Shown here: positions 11,064-20,300 of the stretch, in pieces
Numbering within the stretch: the stretch's first letter is position 1
Layout of the letters: every line of letters starts with the position of its first letter
Assembly: GCA_008330645.1 (NCBI GenBank)
Contig: VLTN01000006.1
Location: forward strand, 496,001-560,000
Reading direction: 5' to 3'
Origin: Cafeteria roenbergensis
Lineage: Eukaryota; Sar; Bigyra; Bicosoecida; Cafeteriaceae
Length of the DNA stretch: 64,000 bases
Notes under the pieces: generated by a model
Database searches by the model: none
Seen by the model: the letters and a program-made list of their open reading frames with translations, nothing else
Told to the model about the DNA's origin: nothing
Program-made: the position numbers and the translations under genes

Positions 11064-12881
11064 TCACCCGGAAACGGACGTATGAGCCCACAAATCAACC
11101 GAGTTCACGTCGAAGAGCGCCCAGACCTCGTCGGTCACGAGCGCCGTCGCCAGCGCGTCGGACCCCTCCCCGTGGCCGCCGAACGTGTAGATGACGCCAT
11201 TGACGGCCGCAGCAGCGAAGCGGAACCGCGCGGACGGGTGGGGCGCCTTGGGCTCCCACGTGGCCTGCTCCACAGAGTGCAGGCGAGTGGCCGAGGCGTC
11301 AAAATCGAACAGCAGCGCCTCCGTGTCGTGAACGGGCACCTCATTGACGGCGCAGGTCTGGCTCGGGTCGAAGTCGCAGGGAGCCGAGAGGCCGGAAGTC
11401 ACCTCCCCGCCCACGGTGACTACGTGGCCCAGGGAAAGGGCGGCCGCCTTGTCGCCGCGCGCGTAGGGCAGCGGGGCCAGGCTCTGCCAGGTGTTGCGGG
11501 CCACGTCGAAGGACTCGACTGCAGCCTGGAATGCCAGGTCCGCGCCTCCCCACCCACCGAGCACCATAACATGCCCTCCTGCGGCGTCGGCCACAGCCGC
11601 AATGTCGCCGCGCGCCGTGGGCATGGCCTGCCTGGGCTCCCATGCAGTCCCAACGGCGCGGCTGACGGGGTCAACGGCGAGGAACCAGTTCCAGGACAAG
11701 GGGTTGTAGTTCGCATCGAGACCGCCGATTGCGAGGACGCCGCCGTCAACTGCAGCCAGAGCGAGGTCGGAGGTGGCCAGTGGGAGCGGAGGGCCGCTGA
11801 TCCAGCTGGACGAGGAGAGAGCCTCCGTGACGGTGTCGGCAGAGGGGTTGGAGGGGTCCGTGGATGCCTTCAGAAGCCACACGGCATCGGTGGCTTGGCC
11901 GCCGGTCACAGTGACACCGCCAGCTACGACGACCACGGTGTCGATCCGGTGGGCCGCGGAGGCCGGAGTTGCGAGGGCATCCGGGTTGCGCGGGCTCACC
12001 ACTGCCGCAGCACCGAAGCGAAACAGAGGGTTGGGGAGGTCAGGCACTGCTTCGTCGTTGAAGCGCTCGTACACAGAATCGAAGGCCAGAGTGGCGTTGA
12101 GCGGCCCTTCGACCTTGGAGGCGCCAGCGGAGGTGCGGAGGCCGAAGCCGCCCATGACGAGGATCTGCAGCAGCCCACAGGAGCGACAGGTGGGGCAGTC
12201 GGGAACGGTTGCTGGAGGCTGCGTGCAGTGGCGCTCGCCCCCCCCCCCCCCCCTGGGCCTGTGGCGTGCGCGAGAAGCCAGCCAAGGACTCGTTTGCGCG
12301 GTCTGTCAATGCCGTTTGCTCACCGTGTCAGCAATGGTCACGGCCTGCATGTCGGAGGCCAGAAGGGGCATGCCGGGCTTGCGGACCCATTCGCCGTCTC
12401 CGGCGTGAAGCGCACCTGCGAGGCCGAAGGGTGCGGAGCAACGAAATTGGAGGCGCAGCAGTCGCCGGCTCGTGTGATGGTAACAGCGAGGCGCGTCCAC
12501 CGATGCCTATCACCCCATGCCCGTGAGGCCCACCGCGTGCGGCCAATGGGCGCTCGCGGCCGCAAACACGATTCCAGAAGGCCCTCCGCGCGCGCTCGAG
12601 GCGGCGACGTGCAAGGCTAGGTGGGTCGCACCAAGCTTCTTGTAGCCAGCGGGCGGAACAGGAGAGCGAGTGATCACGATGTCGGAGCGTGGGTTCAAAA
12701 AGGCGATGCCAAGAGCCAGGCCAATGATGGCGAGGATGAGCGCGACCACGGAGATCACAAAGGTTGCCGCTGGCGAGACGCACGAGCGGTCGCTCCGTGG
12801 GCGGCCGGCAAGCGAGACCGTGACGGACTCGTGCTCCGTTTCGAGCGCATGGGACGCGGACGCGGAGCGCAAAGATGCCAT
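11064..12881 (-). CDS. Membrane-anchored Kelch-repeat protein
   Basis: Three exons on the minus strand: 12881-12632, 12415-12324 and 12164-11064; 480 residues. Intron 1 is phase 1 with a weaker GTGCGA donor, intron 2 phase 0 (GTGAGC to TGCAG). Residues about 38-61 form one hydrophobic segment (FVISVVALILAIIGLALGIA) after a polar N-terminus, typical of a signal anchor. The rest is a Kelch beta-propeller: repeated hydrophobic strands with double glycines such as AVTIADTILVMGGFG (joined across intron 2), DTVVVVAGGVTV, LALAAVDGGVLAIGGLD, HVMVLGGWGG, GHVVTVGGEV and NGVIYTFGGHGEG. Kelch propellers bind proteins or sugars; here the propeller would face the lumen or outside. ATG at 12881 lies in a strong context (ACCAATGG). 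It is convergent with the coiled-coil gene, 173 bp away. Kelch fold sure, ligand unknown. Confidence 0.87.
12238..12253. repeat. Run of 16 C inside Kelch intron 2
   Basis: An uninterrupted C run on the plus strand, which reads as G16 in the Kelch pre-mRNA. It lies within the 159-nt intron 12165-12323 and not in coding sequence. The exact length may be unreliable because homopolymers are prone to sequencing slippage. Confidence 0.8.
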
Positions 12882-13397
12882 TGGTGTGTTTTGTTAAGGC
12901 TGGGACTGCGGGCTCGCGGGGCAAGGGGCGCAACGACGCGGTGACAGTTGCAGCCGGACGCACTTTCCGTGGCCTGAAATTGCACGCCGTTGCCGGAACC
13001 TTGGCCGCCAGGGCGCGTTGCAGCCCGGCCCGGGCAAGCGGGGCGGCATGGCTCTCACCTTCGACAGCCGACGAGGTCAGATGACCAGTGTTTTTTGCGA
13101 GGCGCGAGTGCCAGCGCGCCCTGGCCAGCCGGCGGAGCGGGCCGCCGGCAGAGGCGCTCTGTCGCGGCTGCGATTCAAGCAGGCTCCGAGCCCCGAGCTT
13201 TTCGGGATCGACCACGACAGCCGCCCGCTCGTCCGCGCGCGCGGGCCTAGCGAGGGCATCGCGCTTGGCTTTTTCGCGCTTTGCGCTTTGCCCGCCTGCG
13301 CCCGCTGGAGGTGGTTGGCACACAGGAGTTGCTTGCCAAATGGCGAATATAGTGCCAAAACGCGATTGCTGCCTCGCTGCCCAGCACTGCGCAGGGG
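12882..13397. other. Divergent intergenic region, Kelch / GT41 genes
   Basis: 516 bp between the Kelch start and the first plausible ORF on the plus strand. It should contain the Kelch promoter and perhaps that of the glycosyltransferase. A local AT-richer patch lies at about 13335-13370 (contains gcgaatatagtg). Long frames here on either strand lack domain character. Confidence 0.4.
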
Positions 13398-13733
13398 ATG
13401 CCGGGCGTCGCCAAGTGGGAAGTATTCGGCCTGCGCCTGTTCTTGCCGCTAGTCTACGTTCGCCCGACCCACACTTTCGTCGTGACGCCGATTGGCTCGG
13501 TCCGGCTGGACTTGAGCGAGCCAGTCGCAACCCTGCTCCTTCAAGCCCTCTTTGCGGCCTGGACGCTGCTTGTCATCGCGGGCGCAGCGCTTGCTGTTCG
13601 ACGCTGCACTCGAGGTGCGGAGAGCGCGGCGGCCGAGGCGTCGCAGGGGCATGAGCCACAAGCGCCCCACGGCTCGGGCGGCAAGCGCTCGCTGGCTGCT
13701 CGCCGTCGCAGCGGCCTGCGCGATCAAGGCTAG
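13398..13733 (+). CDS. Possible small one-pass membrane protein or upstream ORF
   Basis: An ATG at 13398 opens a 111-residue frame with one clear hydrophobic stretch at about residues 44-67 (ATLLLQALFAAWTLLVIAGA) followed by Arg/Cys. It overlaps the first 83 nt of the GT41 gene in another frame, so it could be an overlapping upstream ORF, a small gene, or chance. The C-terminal third is low-complexity. Nothing else supports it and I do not recognise a family. Confidence 0.2.
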   Translation: MPGVAKWEVFGLRLFLPLVYVRPTHTFVVTPIGSVRLDLSEPVATLLLQALFAAWTLLVIAGAALAVRRCTRGAESAAAEASQGHEPQAPHGSGGKRSLAARRRSGLRDQG

Positions 13734-16700
13734 CTGCTGCTCGGCGGTCGTGCGGCCTACATCAAGCGAAGACAGCCGTCAGGACGCTCTCCAGTCCCAC
13801 CAGTCCGTCCGGGCGCTGCTTTCTGCGGGGGAGCACGACGCGGCCCTCGCAGGCGCCGTCTCAGCGCTGCGCCGTGGCGTGCCTGACATCCTGCCGCACG
13901 CCACGGCCCCCGCAAGCAGCCACCAGCTGACCTTCAGCGCGGCGGCGGCTGCCCACGCGCTGGGCAGCCAGGCGCTCGCGTCCAGGCTGTTTGCCGCCGC
14001 CTGCGTGAGCGCGCCTCGCAACCTGCGCGCGTGGCTGAATCTCGGCGAGACGCTGCTGTTCCGGCTCCTACCCGTGCCCGCCGCGCTGGCTTTCGACGGC
14101 GCCATGCGGGCGGGGCTCGCATCCATGGGGCTGGGCCCAGACCCGGCCCTGCCAGCCGATCTAGCGGCCGGGGCGTCGGCGCCTGCGTGCGGGCGCGGTG
14201 GAACCCAGGGCGACAGCCGCCTGTGGCCGGGCGAGCCTTGCTACGGGCCGGCCGGGAACTCGGCCGCGGCCGTGGCCTCGTCAGCCTCGCCCTCCCTCGA
14301 CGCTGTGGGGACGCTGTCGGCCTGCGCCTGGGGCGTCGGCGGGTCAGCGCGGGGCCGACGCGCAGCCTGTGAGGGCGTGCCGGTCCCGCCGTCGGTGCCC
14401 CGCCTGAGCCTCACAGCGGCGAGCAAGTGGGCCAAGGCTAGGCGCTGGGCGGGGCTGTGGGAGGGGCTGGAGGTTGTGGACGGGGCGGTGGGCAAGGCTA
14501 TCCAGGCGTTTCTGCTGGACCCAGCCCGGTGGGGCGCGGGCGCGGGCGGCGGTCGAATCAGTGCTGGCCGCACTGTGCCCGCAGCGGGGGGACGGTTTCC
14601 CGATCCGCCTGTCAGCGCTGTGGACGACTTGCTGATGGGGCCGACGACAGCGGTGGCTTGCACAGCAAGGCTCTCAAACAATGCCCCACCACAGGTGGAG
14701 CTGAAGGCGATTGTACCGCTGCTGATGCCTGCTCCTCCGGCGTTGCCGGAAGGCGGCCAAACGCCCGCGGCGGACGCTGGGGCTGCATCCGTCCGCGGCT
14801 CGGCAAGCCTCCTCGCTCGTGCTCAGCAAGCCGCCTTGCGATGTGCGCGCGACTGGTCGGCCGCTGCCGCCCTTGGGCCGCCGCCGCCGGCCGGCGCCAG
14901 CGCTGCTGGCAGTGCTGCGGCTGTGGCCGCCATTCGTCGCCTTCGTTCCCCCCTGGGGGGCGGCGCCGCGGCGTGGGCGCTCCGCCGTGTCAGGACATCA
15001 GCCGGCGGCCCTCTCTTGCTCGCATCGCCTGCTCCGGTGGCAGGGAGGCAGTTCTGGCCGCACCCCGTCGTCCCCAACGGCTCGGTGCCGCTGTGGTCGC
15101 TTGCGCGCGCTGTGGCGCGGTCCGCCGCAGACGCAGCTCCGGGCCGCGCAGAGAGCAGCTCATGCCCGGTCACGGCGGCGGAGCGGGGCGCCATGCTTCA
15201 CTCCAGGCAGGCAGGGCCCTCGGGGCGCCGCTCGCCGCTGCGCGTCGCCCTGGTCTCCTCCGATTTTGGTGTGCACCCGGTGTCGTCGCTGCTGGCTGCC
15301 ACGGTGGCCCAGTGGGGGGCTGGGGCGGGCAGGCACGGCAAGTCCGCTCCAGGCGGCACAGAGGACGCCATGCCGCGCAGGCGCGGGCACGGCGGCGAGC
15401 CTTGTGTGCCAAGAGGCAGCGGGGGTGCCGAGGCGCCTGGTTGCGAGGCCGCGGGCTGGCGGCGGATCCGCAGCGGGGGCCAGGGCGGGGGGAGGGCATT
15501 GCCACCCCCCTCGTCTTCGTCGTCCTCCTCGTCGCCCAGGGTCGTGGTTGCTGCCTTCGCCCTCCAGCCAGCATCCAGCTGGTGGGGCCGCCTCATTGCC
15601 AGCACCTCCAGCCACTTCACCGACCTTGGCCTTCTCGGCGCCGGCGCTCAAGCCGCTGCTGTCGCCTCTTGGCGCCCAGATGTCGTCCTTGAGCTCAACG
15701 GACACACGTTGGGCTCGGGCCTGCCGCTGGCCAGCCTTGCCCTTGCCCCCGTCACCGCTGGCTACCTGGGCTTTGCGGGTACCACCGCGTCGGCGGGAGT
15801 GTCGCATATTCTGAGCGACGCGGTGGCCACGCCGGCAGAGCATTCGTCTCACTTTTCGGAACGCCTTGCGCTGGTCAACGGCTGCTTCTTCGCGAGTAGC
15901 TACGCGGCTCTGCAGCGACACGTGCCCAAGCTGCCGCGAGCATCGTGGCTGACGGCGCTCTCTGAGCCGACTGCCGGCGGTCGGGGCGATGCTGACGAGG
16001 ACGAAGACTGCGTGCCAGGGGACGGCGAACGGCTCAGCGGCGGCGCCTCGGCCGCATCGCCCGGAGGAGTCGCGGACGCTGGGCGTTGCCGCTCGAGACG
16101 CGACGCGACAGCTGGTCGGTGGAAATGGGTCGCTGGGCGATCCAGGGGGCGATCTGGGGGGCGGTCTGGCGGCTCGAAGCTGCGCGGGGGCTGCAGCGGC
16201 GGACGACCGACGGTTCTGGCTGTGTTTTCCAACTTTCAGAAGATGGACGCCGGGGCAGCGGCAGCCTGGGCGGCTGCGATGCGGGCTCTGCCCTGCGCGG
16301 TGCTCTGGGTCATCCGACACGACGGCCACGAGACGGCTCTGCCGGCGCTCCGCGCAGAGCTGGCCGCCCGGGGAGTGGGCAGTTGGCGCATCGTGGACAC
16401 GGGGCGGGTGGCCTGGATCGACCACGTGCGGACCAAGTCTGCCGCGGACATGGTGCTGGACACGCGGTCGAAAAACGGACACACGTCTGTGGCGGACGCG
16501 CTCTGGGCAGGCGTGCCTGTGCTGACGCTGGCCGGGCCTGGAATGGGGCAGCGGGTGGCGAAGTCGTTGTTGCTGGCGGCAAGCGGGGGAGGGGCGCGCG
16601 CGTGGGGAGTCACGCACTCGCTGAAGGAGTACACCCTGGTGGCAGTGGCGGCTGCGTCCCGAGAGCACGGGCGGTCGCTCCTCGGCGCGGCGCGGAGGCG

Positions 16701-16914
16701 GCTGGCGGGCGCTGCGGCTGGTGGCCGTCCAGGGGACGCGCAGCTTTGGGACGTGCAGGGGCAGGCAGGGCGGCTCCAACGGTGCCTATCGGCCATGGCG
16801 GAGGCGACTGCGGCCAGTCAGTGGCTCATGGCTGCGGTTGAGTCTGCGCCCGTCGGCGAGCGGGTTGGCAGTGTCGCCGGCTTGCCGCCCCACGTTTGGT
16901 GTGGCCCTGCATAG
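13651..16914 (+). CDS. GT41-family O-GlcNAc transferase (OGT/SPINDLY type)
   Basis: A single exon of 1087 residues. GT41 enzymes move GlcNAc (OGT) or fucose (SPINDLY) from a nucleotide sugar to Ser/Thr. The catalytic core is clear: LRVALVSSDFGVHPVSSL (residues 530-547, with the family's conserved His at 542), VLELNGHT plus GYLGFAGTTAS (about 676-715), VFSNFQKMDAGA with the nucleotide-binding Lys, and KNGHTSVADALWAGVPVLT. Only about two degenerate TPR-like helices precede it (residues 90-150), far fewer than the 11-13 of animal OGT. Long Ala/Gly/Ser-rich inserts separate the core blocks. The N-terminus (WLLAVAAACAIKASCCSA, about 15-32) resembles a signal peptide, odd for a normally nucleocytoplasmic family. 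The ATG at 13651 is the first in this frame. Family sure; sugar donor not decidable. Confidence 0.87.
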   Translation: MSHKRPTARAASARWLLAVAAACAIKASCCSAVVRPTSSEDSRQDALQSHQSVRALLSAGEHDAALAGAVSALRRGVPDILPHATAPASSHQLTFSAAAAAHALGSQALASRLFAAACVSAPRNLRAWLNLGETLLFRLLPVPAALAFDGAMRAGLASMGLGPDPALPADLAAGASAPACGRGGTQGDSRLWPGEPCYGPAGNSAAAVASSASPSLDAVGTLSACAWGVGGSARGRRAACEGVPVPPSVPRLSLTAASKWAKARRWAGLWEGLEVVDGAVGKAIQAFLLDPARWGAGAGGGRISAGRTVPAAGGRFPDPPVSAVDDLLMGPTTAVACTARLSNNAPPQVELKAIVPLLMPAPPALPEGGQTPAADAGAASVRGSASLLARAQQAALRCARDWSAAAALGPPPPAGASAAGSAAAVAAIRRLRSPLGGGAAAWALRRVRTSAGGPLLLASPAPVAGRQFWPHPVVPNGSVPLWSLARAVARSAADAAPGRAESSSCPVTAAERGAMLHSRQAGPSGRRSPLRVALVSSDFGVHPVSSLLAATVAQWGAGAGRHGKSAPGGTEDAMPRRRGHGGEPCVPRGSGGAEAPGCEAAGWRRIRSGGQGGGRALPPPSSSSSSSSPRVVVAAFALQPASSWWGRLIASTSSHFTDLGLLGAGAQAAAVASWRPDVVLELNGHTLGSGLPLASLALAPVTAGYLGFAGTTASAGVSHILSDAVATPAEHSSHFSERLALVNGCFFASSYAALQRHVPKLPRASWLTALSEPTAGGRGDADEDEDCVPGDGERLSGGASAASPGGVADAGRCRSRRDATAGRWKWVAGRSRGRSGGRSGGSKLRGGCSGGRPTVLAVFSNFQKMDAGAAAAWAAAMRALPCAVLWVIRHDGHETALPALRAELAARGVGSWRIVDTGRVAWIDHVRTKSAADMVLDTRSKNGHTSVADALWAGVPVLTLAGPGMGQRVAKSLLLAASGGGARAWGVTHSLKEYTLVAVAAASREHGRSLLGAARRRLAGAAAGGRPGDAQLWDVQGQAGRLQRCLSAMAEATAASQWLMAAVESAPVGERVGSVAGLPPHVWCGPA

Positions 16915-17379
16915 GTGTGCAGCTTCGCTGCCATTTGCAAACGTCAGATTCAGGTTGGTGGCGTCAGGGGTGTGCGCTGTCGGGCGCAAGAGCGTTGCGA
17001 GTTGCAAACGTCCGAGCACGGCGATCGCTGCCCCGAGCCACTAATCACGCCCATCCGAAAGACTCTCGCTCGCGATGCTTGCCCGCTGCCGGGCGAAGCT
17101 GGCCTCTAAGCGGTACTCCGTGGGAATGTGTGTGTGCGTGTGCGCGCGCGCGCGTCGGAGCAGGGGGCGCACCAGCGGCTTGTGTGTGTGCAACCTGCCT
17201 CCGGCAGAGCTGCGCAATCGCAACTGCCTCCGCGGCTGCCCGGGTCGCGACGAGCTCGGGGCACATTCCGGGACTGCGTCGACCCAGAGCGGGTAGACAC
17301 CCCGGGTCGTCCTTTCCGCCGGGGTTCTGGGGCCGCGAGCGGTGTTGCGGCGTGCCATCGCCGGCAGCTCGTGCAAACG
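16915..17379. promoter_or_regulatory. Intergenic region with repeated 11-mer and Z-DNA-prone tract
   Basis: 465 bp between the GT41 stop and the next start codon. The 11-mer ttgcaaacgtc occurs at 16935-16945 and again at 17002-17012. A strictly alternating purine/pyrimidine tract (TG/CG steps) covers 17126-17155. The following gene's start has a strong context (caaacgATGG). The promoter is presumed here; no TATA-like box is evident. Confidence 0.4.
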
Positions 17380-20300
17380 ATGGCGCTGGCCGTTGCGCCC
17401 GCCAGCCGGAGCCTCCCCAAGGGCAAGGCAGTGCTTCAGCACGATGCAGCGACTGGCCAAGTGTCCGTGACGGCCGAGGCGCGCGCCCACTTCATGCCTT
17501 GGCGGCAGCGGGCGGGGCGCGAGACAGACTTGGTGAAGCCCAAGCAAGAGGTGCTGCCCGCTTGGCACAGCGAGCAGCAGGAGATCATTGCGCAGCTCAA
17601 AGCGTACGGGTGCTCTATCGGAACGCCAGGGGTGAACGGAATGCGGCGGTTCGAGCAGCTGCGCCGGCGGCTCCTGGAGGCCCGCGAGCGGGATGGCAGG
17701 CGGAAGCGGCAGACAGAGTTTGGCAATTCCAAGCTGCGAACCGCCCTCTTCGTGCAATTCAACAAGGACCGCGCACGGCGGGCCGTGGAGGCTGCCGTGT
17801 ACGAGGGCGACTACGACGCCGTGCTGCGCGCCGTCGACGCCGGAGGCTCTGCCAACCATGTGACCCGGCGCGGTTTCACACTGCTGTGCACGCTCTGCCG
17901 GGCGGGCAAGGCCGAGCACGTGGCCGCCCTCATCGCGCTGGGGGCAGACCCCAACCTTCCCTCTCCGAGGGACGGCGTGACGCCGCTCGTTCTGGCCGCG
18001 AGGCTGCGTGATGTTCGGCTGATGGGCGCGATTCTCGAGGCCGGGAAGGACCGCGGGTTGGACCTCAACCGCCCTGCGGTGCTTGACCGCGACCGCCATG
18101 AGGGCGCCACGGCGCTGATGGTGCTGGCAGCCTACGGGGCTGTTGCCGCCCCCCTCATGGTCCGAATGCTCGACGCTGGGGCGGCGCCCGACGCCGTGAC
18201 GTGGCGCGGGAGGACCGCTCTGTCCTTCGCCTGCCGGTTTCGCCGCCTTGCGACTGCGAGGCTCCTGCTGGAGGAGGGGGCGCTGCCAACCCACATGGAC
18301 AAGGGCGGTCTCACGCCAGTTGACTGGCTGCGGTGCGCTGTGCTGGAACGCGTGCGAGCGGCGGACGGGCAGGGGGCGGGGTCTCGCGCTGCGGCGCTGC
18401 TGGCAGGTGAGGGAGGCGCTGGCATCGGCGGCAGAGCTGGCGGCGGTGCCGGCCTGGTGGCACCGCTGGCCCTGTCTGGCGCCGGAGGAGGGCTTGCCCA
18501 CGGACACTCAGCGACTCTCTCGGGAGGGCGCGAGTCGCTGGGCAGCGCAGCCCTTGCTGGCTTGGGGAGCGCCGGGCGCTCGGGACGCTCGGGAGGGCGC
18601 TCTGGGCGAGTGTCTTCGCATCGATCCAAGGGGTCTAGGCGGAACCCCGACGAGGCGGACGGGCCGGCGTCGCGCTATGCGGCTCTGCTGGCGCGAGAGG
18701 AGCGCCTCTCGGCTCGCGAGCGACGCGAGCAAGCCGCCCGCTCGGCCCTCTCATCGCTCCCGGCCCTGCCGGGCGACGCGTCGGACTCGTCAGACGGCGA
18801 GGAGCTCGGCGGCGGGCCGGGAGCCAGGCGGCGGGTCCGGCTGCGGCTGGCTGGGGAGGGGGCGGGAGCTGCGGCGGGCATGGGGTCGCCCTCTGGCGCC
18901 AGCCGGGCGCGGGCGGGAGAGAGCAGCGGTCGTCGGGACGAGGCCGCAGGAGGCCGCGCAGCGTCTGGACGTGGGCGGCGGGACAGCGACTCCACCGGCG
19001 TTGCGGAGTCCGTGGCGTCTGGGTCGTCATCCGCGGGGGGGCTCGGGGACAGCGTGTCCGCGAGCGACTCCGAAGCCTCGTCCGCTGTCGGCCTTGTGGA
19101 CGCCCGTGCGATCGACCGGCTGATGACGGCCGAAGAGCAGTCGATTCTAGCGGCTCTGCAGCAGGCAAAGAACAGGCTCCGAGCGCACGCCGCTGCGACG
19201 GGCAGTGGGTGGGAGTCGGAGGAGGACCTGGATGCCATGGTGCCGGAGGCCGCCCTCTGGAGCGACGACCCGTTCGGGGACGACCACCCTGACAAGGAGG
19301 CGGTGCTCGCGGCCAGGCGCGCCTCGCTGTCGGACAGCACAGGCGTGCACGCGGGCGGAAGCGGCAGGGATGGGGCGCCCGGGCAGGCGCGCGGACGGCG
19401 GGGCCCCCCGCTGCTGGGCCGGGCGCGCAAGCTGCAGGAGCAGCGCGAGAGCCGCGCCGCGGTTGAGTCCAAGGAGAGGGCCGGGGCGGCCTCGCGGGGG
19501 GAGGTGCAGCTGTTCGATACCGACGACTTGAGACATGCCACGACGTCCAGGGGGAGGCCAGGGTCCGCCGAGAGCGGGCGGGGGGCCGCGCGCAGGCGCA
19601 GGGAGCTGCTCCTCGGTCCTGGCAGCCTCGCCTCCGCGGCAACGCCCCACTCCACCGCCACGCGAGCCCTCTTGCGGGGCGCAGGGCGGCTCACAGAGGA
19701 GGAGATCCTCAACGGGAGCCTCAGCACCTTGGGCCAGGAGGCTCGCACCGACCGCGACAGGGTTCTGCAGCGTCAGAGCCGCGTGGTGTTCGCGCCTGAC
19801 ACGGCGGACAAGGAGGAGCTGTGCGGGAACTGCCACGAGCTCCCGGCGCGATTCAAGTCGCTCAACACCAACACCCGGCTCTGCCAGCGGTGCGTCCTGT
19901 GGCTGCACAAGCAGCCGGGCATGCGCCACCACCGCATCAAGCCGCTGGTCCCGAGCCAGTCCGCCAAGGGGCTTCGCGTGAGGCGCGTGGAGGAGGAGGC
20001 TGTGGGGGCCGCGTTTCTGGGAGGCGGGCTCATGGGCGGGCGGGCGGCAGGATCGACTCTGCTCGAGTCCCTTCGTCTCGGCAGGGCTCTCGTGGCAGGC
20101 ATGCGGGCTGCGACGGACGTGGCGGAGCGCGACCGGCGTGCCAAAGCAGAGGCCAGCCGGGCTGCAGCCGCTGCGGAGGGCTCGGAGAACCTGACTGCCT
20201 TGGAGCGCGTGGCCCGTGCCCGCGCTGCCCGAGAGGCTGCCCAGCGGCAGGCCAAAGAGGAGGCCACCGGCGGGTCGCTCATCGACCGCATGCGAAAGGC

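Noticed and set aside
12238-12253. C16 run as a sign of an assembly fault or telomere-like repeat
   Set aside because: It sits within a well-bounded intron and the reading on both sides is sound; only its length is doubtful.
10791-12620. A 609-residue plus-strand frame over the Kelch gene
   Set aside because: The minus strand has clear Kelch repeats across the same bases; the plus frame shows no domain.
15160-16779. A 539-residue minus-strand frame
   Set aside because: Antisense shadow of the GT41 catalytic region in stop-poor GC-rich DNA; Arg/Pro/His-rich without motifs.
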